From assembly GCA_023953615.1 (NCBI GenBank), contig JAMLJH010000002.1:62001-126000 (forward strand): a stretch of DNA of 64,000 bases. Direction: 5' to 3'. Every line of letters begins with the position of its first letter. Position 1 is the stretch's first letter. The DNA is from Verrucomicrobiia bacterium. GTDB lineage: Bacteria > Verrucomicrobiota > Verrucomicrobiia > Limisphaerales > JADLHS01. Of this stretch, positions 52,265 to 60,735 are shown in pieces. The notes below the pieces were generated by a model. That model ran no database searches and was not told the DNA's origin. It worked only from the letters and a program-made list of their open reading frames with translations. A program made the position numbers and the translations under genes.

Positions 52265-53077
52265 ATGGCTGTTTTCTTCGACACCCACGCGCATCTGGAT
52301 TATCCCGATTTTCAAGCGGATTTCCCGCAGGTGTTGGAGCGGGCGCAAGCTGCCGGAATCACGAAGTTGATTTGCATTGGCACGGATTTGGAGAGCAGCC
52401 AGCGGGCAATGCGTCTGGCCGGGCAGCACGATTGCGTTTTTGCCGTCATTGGCTGGCATCCCGGTGACGCGCTGAATGCGCCGGAAGACATCCGTCCCGC
52501 GTTGCGCGAATGGGCGCGTCACCCGAAAGTTGTGGCCATCGGTGAAACCGGATTGGACTACTATCGGCTGCCGAGCCAGCAAGAGCTGGGAACGGTGGCG
52601 GATGATGAGCGCTATAAACTCCGGCAAGCACGCCTCTTTCAACAACAACTCGAGGTGGCCGCGGAAACGGGACTTAATTGCGTGATCCATCAGCGTGGCG
52701 ATTGTTTCGAGGATACGCTGCGCTTGTTTGAGCCGTTCATCGGGCGGGTGCGCAGTGTGTTTCATTGCTTTTCCGGCGATGCGTCGTCGCTGCGGCGAAT
52801 CTTGGAAATGGGATCGCTGGTCAGTTTCACGGGGATTGTCACGTTCAAGAACGGACAAAATGTGCGGGACGCACTGGCCGCCACGCCGATGGGGAAATTC
52901 ATGCTGGAAACCGACGCGCCGTTCCTCGCTCCGGTCCCGTTCCGCGGTAAACGTTGCGAATCGGCTTACGTAAAAGAAATTGCCGCCGTGGTGGCGCAGG
53001 TGAAAGATTGTACGCTGGAAGAATTGAGCGCGGCGACGTGTCAAACCGCCTGTGAGTTTTTTCCCAAACTGAAGTAA
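52265..53077 (+). CDS. TatD family metal-dependent hydrolase
   Basis: A 270-residue TIM-barrel DNase/hydrolase. Metal ligands are visible: FFDTHAHLDYPDF (His-x-His), AIGETGLDYY (Glu), CVIHQRGDCFEDTL (His), SVFHCFSGDA (His) and MLETDAPFLAPVPFRGK (Asp). The family acts as a 3'-5' exonuclease or a tRNA/protein quality-control hydrolase. The start ATG has GGTGGAGG a few bases upstream. Confidence 0.92.
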   Translation: MAVFFDTHAHLDYPDFQADFPQVLERAQAAGITKLICIGTDLESSQRAMRLAGQHDCVFAVIGWHPGDALNAPEDIRPALREWARHPKVVAIGETGLDYYRLPSQQELGTVADDERYKLRQARLFQQQLEVAAETGLNCVIHQRGDCFEDTLRLFEPFIGRVRSVFHCFSGDASSLRRILEMGSLVSFTGIVTFKNGQNVRDALAATPMGKFMLETDAPFLAPVPFRGKRCESAYVKEIAAVVAQVKDCTLEELSAATCQTACEFFPKLK

Positions 53078-53391
53078 AGCCACCTCCACCTGCGGAGTAA
53101 GCTCCGGCGTTTCTTGCCGACCGCCGTTTTTTGCAAGTCCGGAATCCTAATTCCTCCTCTTGGCTCGCGGGGCCAGTTACCTTGAAACAATGGAAACGGG
53201 CGGAGTTGGGGAGGATATTTTTTCCAAATTTTAGGGGTTCACAAATCGGTCGTATGTGCTACGGTTTCGCCGATGACCCAATTTCAAGCCACCAACACCG
53301 CCCGATTTGGCGAACGACGCCCGGCGAAAAAAGCGTCGTTGGCGGTGGCATTGGGTGAACCACGTTCAAACTGCAACCACGGAGGCCACGT
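53078..53391. other. Intergenic stretch before CBS protein
   Basis: About 310 bases. No gene is supported. It ends with GGAGG (53381-53385), six bases before the CBS-protein ATG. An AT-rich run near 53217-53233 (ATATTTTTTCCAAATTTTA) may be promoter-related. Confidence 0.5.
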
Positions 53392-53847
53392 ATGACTCAT
53401 ACCATTCCTATCAGTGAAATTCTCGCTTACAAAGGCAATCAGGCCTGGTCGGTGCCGGCGGAGGCGACGGTGTTGGACGCCATTGAAGTGATGGCGGAGA
53501 GAAATGTAGGTGCTTTGCTGGTACTCCAAAGCGGGCAGTTGGCCGGCGTGATTTCCGAACGGGATTACACGCGCAAAATTGTTCTCAAAGGGCGTTCATC
53601 CAAGGACACTCCCGTGCGCGAGATTATTTCGGGATGCGTAATCACCGTTGGCCCCGATCACACCGTGGAAGATTGCATGCAGTTGATGACGCAGCATCGC
53701 ATCCGTCATCTGCCGGTGGTGCAAGGGTCGGATATTCTGGGCGTGATCTCCATCGGAGATCTGGTGAATTGCATCATCTCCAACCAACACAGCGCCATCC
53801 AGCAATTGGAGACCTACATCTCCGGAGTTCCGACACCCGCGGCTTGA
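53392..53847 (+). CDS. CBS-domain pair protein
   Basis: A 151-residue cytosolic protein made of two CBS domains: residues ~10-70 (WSVPAEATVLDAIEVMAERN, VGALLVLQSGQLAGVISERD) and ~75-135 (VREIISGCVITVGPDHTVED, HRIRHLPVVQGSDILGVISI). CBS pairs bind adenosyl nucleotides and regulate partner enzymes or transporters. No partner domain or neighbour is obvious. Strong ribosome binding site GGAGG. Confidence 0.92.
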   Translation: MTHTIPISEILAYKGNQAWSVPAEATVLDAIEVMAERNVGALLVLQSGQLAGVISERDYTRKIVLKGRSSKDTPVREIISGCVITVGPDHTVEDCMQLMTQHRIRHLPVVQGSDILGVISIGDLVNCIISNQHSAIQQLETYISGVPTPAA

Positions 53848-54168
53848 CGATGTCCCGCGTACCGCCAGATGAGCGGCGGACCAGTGCAGTCTGCGCCGCC
53901 AAAGCTGCGGAGCAGCGCGAGACGGTAGCCCACGGCGCCAGCCGCGGGAAAATGACGGCCCCGGAACAAGCCCCGTAGAGGCGACAGATTTAGGTGCGCG
54001 CCGACGGTTTTCTATCGTCTCTGTCGGGGCTTATGATTCATGCGACCGTAACCCACAGCTTGCGCTGTGGGCTACCCTCTTATCGCGCCTCTGGCGCTGG
54101 AATTTGCGACGGTCATAGACCGCCGCTACAGGGCACGAAACTCCGCACCCTCACGCCGCCGACCGGTC
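53848..54168. other. Intergenic repeat-rich region
   Basis: About 320 bases with no supported gene. It contains several imperfect palindromes including 54048-54075 and 54106-54126, listed separately. GGCGACAGATTTAGG through CTGTCGGGGC around 53978-54030 is another possible foldback. Confidence 0.55.
54048..54126. repeat. Two palindromes with matching A-C bulges
   Basis: 54048-54075: GTA-A-CCCACAGC / loop TTGC / GCTGTGGG-C-TAC, an 8-bp stem plus a 3-bp outer stem around one A-C mismatch. 54106-54126: GCG-A-CGGTC / loop ATA / GACCG-C-CGC, again with one A-C mismatch three pairs from the end. Both resemble the paired palindromes at 34125 and 38836. Confidence 0.72.
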
Positions 54169-54537
54169 TTAGCGCGCGATTTTCGGTGTCGCGCGTTGCT
54201 TCGTGAAGGTGACGGAAACCTGGGCCGCTTGCGGGAGCGGAAACTTCTTTACGGTTACCGTGACGGCGCGGGGCGGGTATTCTCGCAAGATCAAATCCGC
54301 GAGGTCGCAGGCGAGCTTTTCAATCAGTTTCCATTCACGGCCCGTGCCAAGCGCCGTGATTTTTTCAGCGACGGCGGCGTAATCAATGGTGGCCGCAAGA
54401 TTATCGTGGGCGGCGGCAGTGTGAAAATCGTGTTCCATTTCGATCGTCAGCAACAGGCGCTGTCGTTGCGCGCGTTCGGTATCGGGCACGCCCACGCGGA
54501 AATGCACTTCCAAATCGGTGATGGTAATCGTAGCCAT
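54169..54537 (-). CDS. folB: Dihydroneopterin aldolase
   Basis: A 122-residue enzyme that splits dihydroneopterin to 6-hydroxymethyl-dihydropterin and glycolaldehyde in folate synthesis. Family features: MATITITDLEVHFRVGVPDT, ERAQRQRLLLTIEM, DNLAATIDYAAVAEKI, WKLIEKLACDLADLILREYP and the strand VTVTVKKFPLPQAAQVSV with the conserved Lys. It lies four bases downstream of the HAD-NUDIX fusion on the same strand, so the two are co-translated. Confidence 0.9.
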   Translation of the reverse strand: MATITITDLEVHFRVGVPDTERAQRQRLLLTIEMEHDFHTAAAHDNLAATIDYAAVAEKITALGTGREWKLIEKLACDLADLILREYPPRAVTVTVKKFPLPQAAQVSVTFTKQRATPKIAR

Positions 54538-54541
54538 AATT

Positions 54542-55618
54542 TCAAGGTTGGGACGTTTGCTGGATGACCGCCTCGATCAGGATGCGGGTCGGGGTATTCA
54601 ACGGCATCTGGAGCGAGGCCTCCAGATTAAGCCAGCGGAACTCCTGGGATTCGTCGTTGAGTTGGACCACCGGCTCCACCTCGCAACGACAGGTGTAGTT
54701 GAGCAGAACAAAGTGAGCGTTCCGATAAAATTCCTTCGAGTGAATGCAATCCTGCACCAGCACGAATTTAATCCGGTCCACCGACAAATTCGTTTCCTCC
54801 TTTAGTTCACGTTGCAACGCGGCGGTTGCCGTTTCGCCCCACTTGATTTTGCCACCAGGGATGCCCCAGAGGTTCGACCACTTGTGGGTGCGGACCAGCA
54901 GCACTTCGTTTCGATGGTTGAAAATCAAACCCCCGACGGTCGCAATGGGCGGATGGTTTTCCTCCGCTGAACCGTTCGGGGGGGTGAGCTGAAAATGATT
55001 CTGGCGCAGGATGGTTTGCAACTCGCCCAGGTGTTCGACGATCAATTCCGGTTGGGCGGCGCGCAATTGCGTCAGCGTATTGTAGCCCGTCAGCACCGCG
55101 CAGGAATGAATGCCGCCATGTCGCGCGGTCTCGATGTCGTGTTGCATGTCGCCGATGAACAAGGTTTCGGCGGGACGCAGTTGGTTCTCCGCGAGGATTT
55201 CATGGATTTTTTTGCGCTTGTCCCAAATGCCGACGTAAGGGCGCTCGAGGTACTGGCCGAAATCGGTCGCACGGTTTTGGGTGGCGAAATGTTCCGGCGC
55301 AACGGTGCTCAGCAAGAAGGCGCGAATCTGGTGCTGACGACAAAATTGCAAAAAAGCTTCGGCGTGGGGCAGGGCGACGACGGAAGATTGCACCTCGCGA
55401 AACCGGCGGTGAAACCATTCTTCCAATTGAGCCATCGGCACGTCGGGTGTGTAGCGGTCGTAGAAGCCCTGGAAGGGAAGGCAAAATTCGGCGCGAAACC
55501 GGGCCAGCGAAATCTCCGGTCGCCCCGCCTGAGTAAGCACGTAATTGGATGCTTCCCAAACCGCCGGGAGGTCATCCACCAACGTACCCGACCAGTCGAA
55601 GATGATATTGCAAATCAC
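54542..55618 (-). CDS. HAD hydrolase-NUDIX hydrolase fusion
   Basis: A 358-residue two-domain enzyme. Residues 1-205 are a HAD phosphatase-like domain: motif I IIFDWSGTLVDD with nucleophile Asp8, the Thr/Ser region AFLLSTVAPEH, Lys in GIWDKRKKIHEIL and motif IV LFIGDMQHDIETA. Residue 10 is Ser where classic phosphatases have the acid/base Asp. Residues ~220-358 are a NUDIX domain with the box GGKIKWGETATAALQRELKE followed by ETNLSV (G-x5-E-x7-REL-x-EE-x-N-L). Next to folB, these two activities match pyrophosphate and phosphate removal from dihydroneopterin triphosphate. That role is inference. The ATG at 55618 begins MICNIIFDWSG. Confidence 0.85.
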   Translation of the reverse strand: MICNIIFDWSGTLVDDLPAVWEASNYVLTQAGRPEISLARFRAEFCLPFQGFYDRYTPDVPMAQLEEWFHRRFREVQSSVVALPHAEAFLQFCRQHQIRAFLLSTVAPEHFATQNRATDFGQYLERPYVGIWDKRKKIHEILAENQLRPAETLFIGDMQHDIETARHGGIHSCAVLTGYNTLTQLRAAQPELIVEHLGELQTILRQNHFQLTPPNGSAEENHPPIATVGGLIFNHRNEVLLVRTHKWSNLWGIPGGKIKWGETATAALQRELKEETNLSVDRIKFVLVQDCIHSKEFYRNAHFVLLNYTCRCEVEPVVQLNDESQEFRWLNLEASLQMPLNTPTRILIEAVIQQTSQP

Positions 55619-55761
55619 CAGGTGATTTTAGCCGGCTTCGTTCGCTTGCACAGCCATTTTACCGGGCGGATCGAAGTGAAAAATTTTTGACCACGATCAA
55701 GCCCATCCGGCTCGATTCACATTGGCGTCAAGGCGACGTTATTCTAAACTGCCCCGGCCAG

Positions 55762-57222
55762 ATGGATGTAAATCTGGAAGATGATTTGATGGAAGCAGCA
55801 CTACCGACTCCCGCCGCGCCTGTGGAACGAACGATTTCTTCCCCCCGTTCTGGTCGCAAACCGCGTGTCAGTTTGCTCCTGCGCTTTCTGGTGGCGGGCT
55901 TGATTTCGCTTCTCGTGGTGGTCGGCTGGATGATGTGGCAACCGTCCATTTTGGCGACTTACCACTACAACCAATTTGTCATTGCCGCCACGCATCTCGT
56001 GGTGCTGGGTTTTGCCGGCACCATCATCATGGGCGTGATTTACCAGTTGGCTTCGCTGGCGTTTGAAGTGGAGTTGCACAGTGTGCGCCTGGCCAAATGG
56101 CAGTTCATCGTTCACCTCATCAGCTTCGTTGGCATGATCTGGATGTTCCGGATCTGGGATATGAAACAGGTTGGGCATTTCGGCTCAGGCCTGGCGCTCG
56201 GCGTTGCGCTGCTGGCCTACAATGTGGCGCGCACGCTCTGGCGGATGCCGAAATGGAACGTCATTGCCGTTTCGGTGGCGGCGGCGGTGTTTTGGTTCGG
56301 CGTCGCGGTTTTTGTGGGACTCTCCGTTGCCGCGGCCAAGTGTGCGTATGACGCCACGGAAGGATTGGCGACCGTGGAAGGCGTGCGCCAGTTCGTCGGA
56401 GGATTGCGGATCACGGCGCAAGTGGTTTCCCATTTTGATGCCATCAGTTTGATGCACGCCCATGCGCATATTGGCGTGGTGGGCTTTTTCATCATGCTGA
56501 TCGTCGGCTTGTCGTATCGGCTGATCCCCATGTTCGCGCTGACCAGGATTCAAAATCGCCGGCGGGCGGCGCTCTCGATTTTATTGCTGAATCTCGGCGT
56601 GGCGGGCGCCGCCGTGACGATTGCGTTGCGCAGCGCCTGGAAGCCGGTTTTTGCCGGAGTCATCATCGGCGGATTGATCGTCTTTGCGTTGGAAGTGCGT
56701 GCCATGTTGAAAGCGCGTACGACGGCGCGGCTCGATTGGGGATTGAAATCTTTTCTGGTGGCGCTCTGGCTGCTGTTGCCGTCCAGTGTCCTGGCTTTGA
56801 TTTTATCCTGGCCCGAGCTTCCGCCCACCCAATTTTACGGCATGTTGGAAAATGTCTATGGGTTCGTGGGTTTGTTCGGCGTCGTGACGTTGGCGATTTT
56901 TGGCATGTTGCATAAAATCCTGCCCTTGCTGGTCTGGCTGGAAGTTTACTGTCATCACGCCGGGCGCGCGCGGATTCCCGCCGCCAACGCGATGGTTTCT
57001 GAGCGGATACAATTTTCAGGTTTGATCATTTACCTGGCGGGTTTGGCGATCATTTCGATGGCGATATTACGCGGAAACGAACTCTGCGTCAGGTTCGGCG
57101 CGGGCCTTTTGTTGGTGGGCGTTGGATGCTTTGGCACCAACATCTGTCGCGTGCTGAGCCATTATTTCAAACCGGTCTTAAAAGCGATTCCGGGAGCCAA
57201 GGCTTCCATGACGCAAGAGTAA
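55762..57222 (+). CDS. Polytopic membrane protein, heme-copper oxidase subunit I/NnrS-like
   Basis: About 486 residues from ATG 55762; the frame is open from TTG 55687, which would add 25 residues. It has roughly 12 hydrophobic segments. Histidines sit at helix positions suggestive of heme or metal ligands: YHYNQFVIAATHLVVLGFAG, DAISLMHAHAHIGVVGFFIM, and FGMLHKILPLLVWLEVYCHH. The HAHAHIG...MLIVGLSYRLIPMF stretch is like proteins annotated as cytochrome cbb3 subunit I-like or NnrS-like, which accompany nitrite and nitric-oxide metabolism. The nirK gene 347 bases downstream supports that context. It may be a heme or copper handling protein rather than an oxidase. The HAD-NUDIX gene diverges from it. 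Confidence 0.7.
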   Translation: MDVNLEDDLMEAALPTPAAPVERTISSPRSGRKPRVSLLLRFLVAGLISLLVVVGWMMWQPSILATYHYNQFVIAATHLVVLGFAGTIIMGVIYQLASLAFEVELHSVRLAKWQFIVHLISFVGMIWMFRIWDMKQVGHFGSGLALGVALLAYNVARTLWRMPKWNVIAVSVAAAVFWFGVAVFVGLSVAAAKCAYDATEGLATVEGVRQFVGGLRITAQVVSHFDAISLMHAHAHIGVVGFFIMLIVGLSYRLIPMFALTRIQNRRRAALSILLLNLGVAGAAVTIALRSAWKPVFAGVIIGGLIVFALEVRAMLKARTTARLDWGLKSFLVALWLLLPSSVLALILSWPELPPTQFYGMLENVYGFVGLFGVVTLAIFGMLHKILPLLVWLEVYCHHAGRARIPAANAMVSERIQFSGLIIYLAGLAIISMAILRGNELCVRFGAGLLLVGVGCFGTNICRVLSHYFKPVLKAIPGAKASMTQE

Positions 57223-57569
57223 CCGGGGCGGAGCGACGATGAATTTATTCTGAAGTTCGTTTTACCATTGCGTCAAATCGTGCGCGCCTATTAACCCCGC
57301 TTCTCAAGAAGCCGCATGAACCGATGCCTTTCGTTTCCGTCCCATCACGCCTCTGGATCGAAACACTGCCGAGAAAACTGAGGGTGTTGGCGCAGAAACA
57401 GTTCAATATCGGAATCTCACGCGTTGTAACCCATTCGGTATCTGATGATTTACCCAATAATGGCCTCTGCCGGTTCGGCCTGAAATTTTTTATTAAAAAG
57501 TTAAAATAAGTATTGCCTTAGAATAAGATATGCTTCACAGTCGTTGACGGTTGCATAACAAAATAAGAT
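57223..57569. promoter_or_regulatory. Upstream region of nirK, with direct repeat AATAAGATATG
   Basis: About 350 bases, AT-rich in the last 90. AATAAGATATG occurs twice, at 57522-57532 and 57562-57572, exactly 40 bases apart; the second copy includes the nirK ATG (57570). TTGACGGTTGCATAAC at 57544-57559 lies between. No full FNR/NNR dyad (TTGAT-N4-ATCAA) was found. The region must hold the nirK promoter. Confidence 0.5.
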
Positions 57570-59093
57570 ATGAAACGAAACATACTCAAACAGCTTAGTT
57601 TGCTCGCACTCGCCAGCGTAATGACCAGTGGTCTGTACGCGGCCGAGGGACAGGTCATGGCGAATGGCGTTAAATTAGTTGATCCGGAAGTGACCGGTGA
57701 AGAGGAGGCGGTGCTTACCCAAGCTCCGCACGTCCCGCCACCCATCACTCGCAAGCACGCGACCAAGGTCGTCGTCCACCTGGAGGTGCGTGAAGTCACC
57801 AAACGCCTGGCTGATGGTGTGGAGTATGTGTTTTGGACGTTTGGCGGCGATGTCCCCGGCAGCTTCATCCGGATCCGTGAAGGCGATCAGGTGGAGTTTA
57901 ATTTAAACAACCATCAGGGCAACAAAATGCCGCACAACATTGACCTGCACGCGGTAACGGGCCCTGGCGGCGGCGCAACGTCCTCGTTTACGGCGCCCGG
58001 TTATTCTTCGCGGTTCTCCTTTAAGGCGTTGAATCCCGGGTTGTATGTTTATCACTGCGCCACCGCGCCGGTGGGGCTGCACGTGGCCAATGGCATGTAT
58101 GGCTTGATTCTCGTCGAACCCAAGGAAGGCTTGCCGCCGGTGGATCGTGAGTACTACGTCATGCAGGGCGAGTTCTACACCATGGGCAAATATGGCGAGG
58201 AAGGTTTGCAATACTTCGACATGGCCAAGGCGGTGGATGAACGCCCGCCCTACGTGGTGTTCAACGGTGCGGTCGGCTCGCTGGTGGGCGACAAGGCTTT
58301 GACCGCCAAGGTGGGGGAGCGGGTGCGATTGTTCATCGGCAATGGCGGCCCGAATCTGATTTCCTCTTTCCACGTCATTGGCGAAATTTTTGACAATGTT
58401 TATCAGGAAGGCGGCAGCCATGTGACCCACAACGTCCAGACGACGATGATTCCGGCGGGCGGTTCAGCGGTGGTGGATTTCAAGGTGGAAGTGCCGGGCA
58501 CTTACATTCTGGTGGATCACTCGCTGTTTCGGGCGTTCAACAAAGGTGCCATCGGCATGTTAAAAGTTGAGGGCGCGGATAACAGCATTGTTTATACGGG
58601 CAAGGAAGTGGACGCGGTTTACATCGGCAAAGCGATGGACAGCGGTTCGGAACAGCGTGTGGCGCAACTCAAGGAAGCCGTGGCGGAAGAGATCCGGGAC
58701 AACCCCAAGATTGCCAAGTTGACCAAGGAAATCCAGATGGCCAAGGGCAAGGATGTCTTCATGCAAACGTGCTTCGTTTGTCATCAAGCCAACGGCGAAG
58801 GTATTCCCGAGCAAATTCCACCGCTCGCCCAGTCGGATTACTTTGCCAAGATGACGGATGATGAAGCGATTCACATCGTGATTGCCGGGCGCAGCGGCGA
58901 GGTGATTGTCAACGGAAAGAAATACAACGGCGTGATGACGCCGCTAAATTATCTGACGGACGATCAGATTGCCAACGTGCTGACCTATGTGCGCAACAGC
59001 TTCGGCAACGAAGGTGGAGTGATTGGCGCGGACGCGGTAAAACGGGTGCGCGCGACGATTGCTCCGCCCACCAGTACGAGTCAGTTTGAGTAA
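57570..59093 (+). CDS. nirK: Copper nitrite reductase with fused cytochrome c domain
   Basis: A 507-residue exported enzyme reducing nitrite to NO in the periplasm. Signal [20 protein letters not shown] to LYAA. Cupredoxin domain 1 has type 1 Cu ligand His122, catalytic Asp125 and type 2 His127 in [12 protein letters not shown]. Then come type 2 His162 and type 1 Cys163, His171 and Met176 in [16 protein letters not shown]. Domain 2 supplies the catalytic His268 (SSFHVIGE) and type 2 His317 (LVDHSLF). Residues ~385-490 are a class I cytochrome c with CFVCH (Cys401, Cys404, His405) and probable axial Met456 ([10 protein letters not shown]). The fusion supplies its own electron donor. It is probably followed in operon by the next two genes. 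Confidence 0.95.
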   Translation: MKRNILKQLSLLALASVMTSGLYAAEGQVMANGVKLVDPEVTGEEEAVLTQAPHVPPPITRKHATKVVVHLEVREVTKRLADGVEYVFWTFGGDVPGSFIRIREGDQVEFNLNNHQGNKMPHNIDLHAVTGPGGGATSSFTAPGYSSRFSFKALNPGLYVYHCATAPVGLHVANGMYGLILVEPKEGLPPVDREYYVMQGEFYTMGKYGEEGLQYFDMAKAVDERPPYVVFNGAVGSLVGDKALTAKVGERVRLFIGNGGPNLISSFHVIGEIFDNVYQEGGSHVTHNVQTTMIPAGGSAVVDFKVEVPGTYILVDHSLFRAFNKGAIGMLKVEGADNSIVYTGKEVDAVYIGKAMDSGSEQRVAQLKEAVAEEIRDNPKIAKLTKEIQMAKGKDVFMQTCFVCHQANGEGIPEQIPPLAQSDYFAKMTDDEAIHIVIAGRSGEVIVNGKKYNGVMTPLNYLTDDQIANVLTYVRNSFGNEGGVIGADAVKRVRATIAPPTSTSQFE

Positions 59094-59109
59094 ATAGTTT
59101 GGTGAAGTT

Positions 59110-59904
59110 ATGAAACGAGTCCACCCCATTGCTTTCGGGCTGCTGATCCTGGCGGCCGGGGCTTGGGGTGGACTGGCTTTGGCCGAGCCGACAGTCCCGA
59201 CGGGCATGGTGTTGATCCACGGCGGGACGTTCAAACCGATGTTCCGTTCGACGGCGGATTTCAAGGAAGTCGAGGTCAAGCCGTTTTGCCTGGATCAATT
59301 ACCCGTAACCAATGAGGAGTTCCTGCGGTTTGTGCAGGCCAATCCGCGCTGGCAACGCTCCGCCGTGAAGCGGCTGTTCGCGGGCGCAACTTACCTGAAG
59401 CATTGGGCGGGCGATTTGGAGTTGGGACCGGAAGCGCCGCCGCGCGCGCCGGTGACCTTTGTTTCCTGGTTTGCCGCCAAAGCCTACGCGCAATGGGCCG
59501 GGAAACGATTGCCCACCACGGCGGAATGGGAACTCACCGCCGCGGCGGGTTACACCAATGCGAATGGCGAGTTGGACGCGGAGTTTCGTCGCGATTTACT
59601 GGCGTGGTATTCATCGGCCATGCAACCGCTCAACCACGTTGGAAGCGGACGAACCAATTTTTGGGGCGTGTCCGATCTGCACGGATTGGTCTGGGAATGG
59701 GTGGCGGATTTTAACACGTCCATGGTGACCGGCGATGCGCGGGGTGACACCGGGCTGGATCGGCAATTATTTTGCGGCAGCGGCGCGGTGGATGCGCGGG
59801 ATGTGAATGACTATGCGGCGTTCATGCGCTACGGGTTCCGCAGCAGTCTGAAAGCGGATTATTGCGTGCATAATCTCGGCTTTCGTTGTGCCAAGGATTT
59901 ATGA
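59110..59904 (+). CDS. Formylglycine-generating-enzyme (SUMF1)-like exported protein
   Basis: A 264-residue protein with a signal peptide (HPIAFGLLILAAGAWGGLAL). The FGE-sulfatase fold shows MVLIHGGTFKPM, VKPFCLDQLPVTNEEFLRFV, APVTFVSWFAAKAYAQWAGK, RLPTTAEWELTAAAGY, FWGVSDLHGLVWEWVADF and HNLGFRCAKDL. The catalytic Cys pair of true FGEs is not obvious, so a non-oxidase role is likely, as with NirV-type proteins found beside nirK. NirV itself is of this family, which fits the position 16 bases after nirK. The ATG start of the SCO gene overlaps its stop. Confidence 0.85.
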   Translation: MKRVHPIAFGLLILAAGAWGGLALAEPTVPTGMVLIHGGTFKPMFRSTADFKEVEVKPFCLDQLPVTNEEFLRFVQANPRWQRSAVKRLFAGATYLKHWAGDLELGPEAPPRAPVTFVSWFAAKAYAQWAGKRLPTTAEWELTAAAGYTNANGELDAEFRRDLLAWYSSAMQPLNHVGSGRTNFWGVSDLHGLVWEWVADFNTSMVTGDARGDTGLDRQLFCGSGAVDARDVNDYAAFMRYGFRSSLKADYCVHNLGFRCAKDL

Positions 59905-60602
59905 AAGGTAACCAAACAAGGCGGCAAGATCGGTCGCTGAATCCGGTGGGCTCCCGGATGTTCAGCTGGAGCAGGACAATCCAGTCAGGACTCGGATTTG
60001 TGCTGCTCGTTGTCCTGACGGCTTGCGGCACGACGCATGAAGAACCCGCTTGTTGCGCCCAACCGAACGCCGTGGCGGAGCGCGCTGATTTCAGCGATGA
60101 ATCGCTCTACCAAGTTGAATCGGTGTGGACCACCGATACAAAGCAACGGATTAAACTCGCGGATTTGCAAGGTCGTCCGCAAGTGATGGTGATGTTCTTT
60201 GCGAGCTGTCAGTACGCCTGCCCGATCCTCGTTCACGACCTGACGCGCATTGAAGCCGCCTTGCCCGCCGAGTTGCGCGGTAAAACCGGCTTCACGCTGG
60301 TCACCTTTGATACGAAGCGCGACACACCCGCAGCGCTCGCCAAATTTCGGAAGCTGCGCCATTTACCCGCCAACTGGACCCTGCTGCATGGCGGAGATGA
60401 TGACGTGCTCGAATTGGCCGCGTTACTCGGCGTGAAATACAAGCAGGAAGCCAGCGGGCAATTCGCTCATTCCAATCTTATCACCGTGCTGAATCAACGC
60501 GGCGAAATTGTGCATCAAACCACTGGTTTGGGGCAGGACATCCAACCGGCGGTGCGCAAACTTCAGGAACTGCTCGCCACGGCTCACGCCAGCGCAAAGT
60601 AG
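59901..60602 (+). CDS. SCO family (Cu chaperone/thioredoxin-like) lipoprotein
   Basis: A 233-residue protein in the SCO1/SenC/PrrC family that delivers copper to cupredoxin or oxidase sites. The N-terminus is long; the hydrophobic segment SGLGFVLLVVLTACG has a lipobox-like LTAC, and the start may be 59958 (MFSWSRTIQ). Cu ligands are visible: Cys103 and Cys107 in CQYACP and His190 in FAHSNLITVL. GRPQVMVMFFASC is the thioredoxin-fold start. Overlap ATGA with the SUMF1-like gene suggests translation coupling. It plausibly loads copper into NirK; this is inference from location. Confidence 0.88.
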   Translation: MKGNQTRRQDRSLNPVGSRMFSWSRTIQSGLGFVLLVVLTACGTTHEEPACCAQPNAVAERADFSDESLYQVESVWTTDTKQRIKLADLQGRPQVMVMFFASCQYACPILVHDLTRIEAALPAELRGKTGFTLVTFDTKRDTPAALAKFRKLRHLPANWTLLHGGDDDVLELAALLGVKYKQEASGQFAHSNLITVLNQRGEIVHQTTGLGQDIQPAVRKLQELLATAHASAK

Positions 60603-60735
60603 AAATTCAAGCTCGGTCCGTGAGGCGTCACGAGTTTGAGCCAATTTCAATTGAACCGAGCCGGTCATCTTGATTGCGGACTGGTGCGGACCTCCGAATG
60701 TTGCTAAACTGGCTGCGGTTCGAGATTGGAGAATT

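Noticed and set aside
57544..57559. FNR/NNR-type operator upstream of nirK
   Set aside because: TTGACGGTTGCATAAC lacks the second half-site of the TTGAT-N4-ATCAA dyad.
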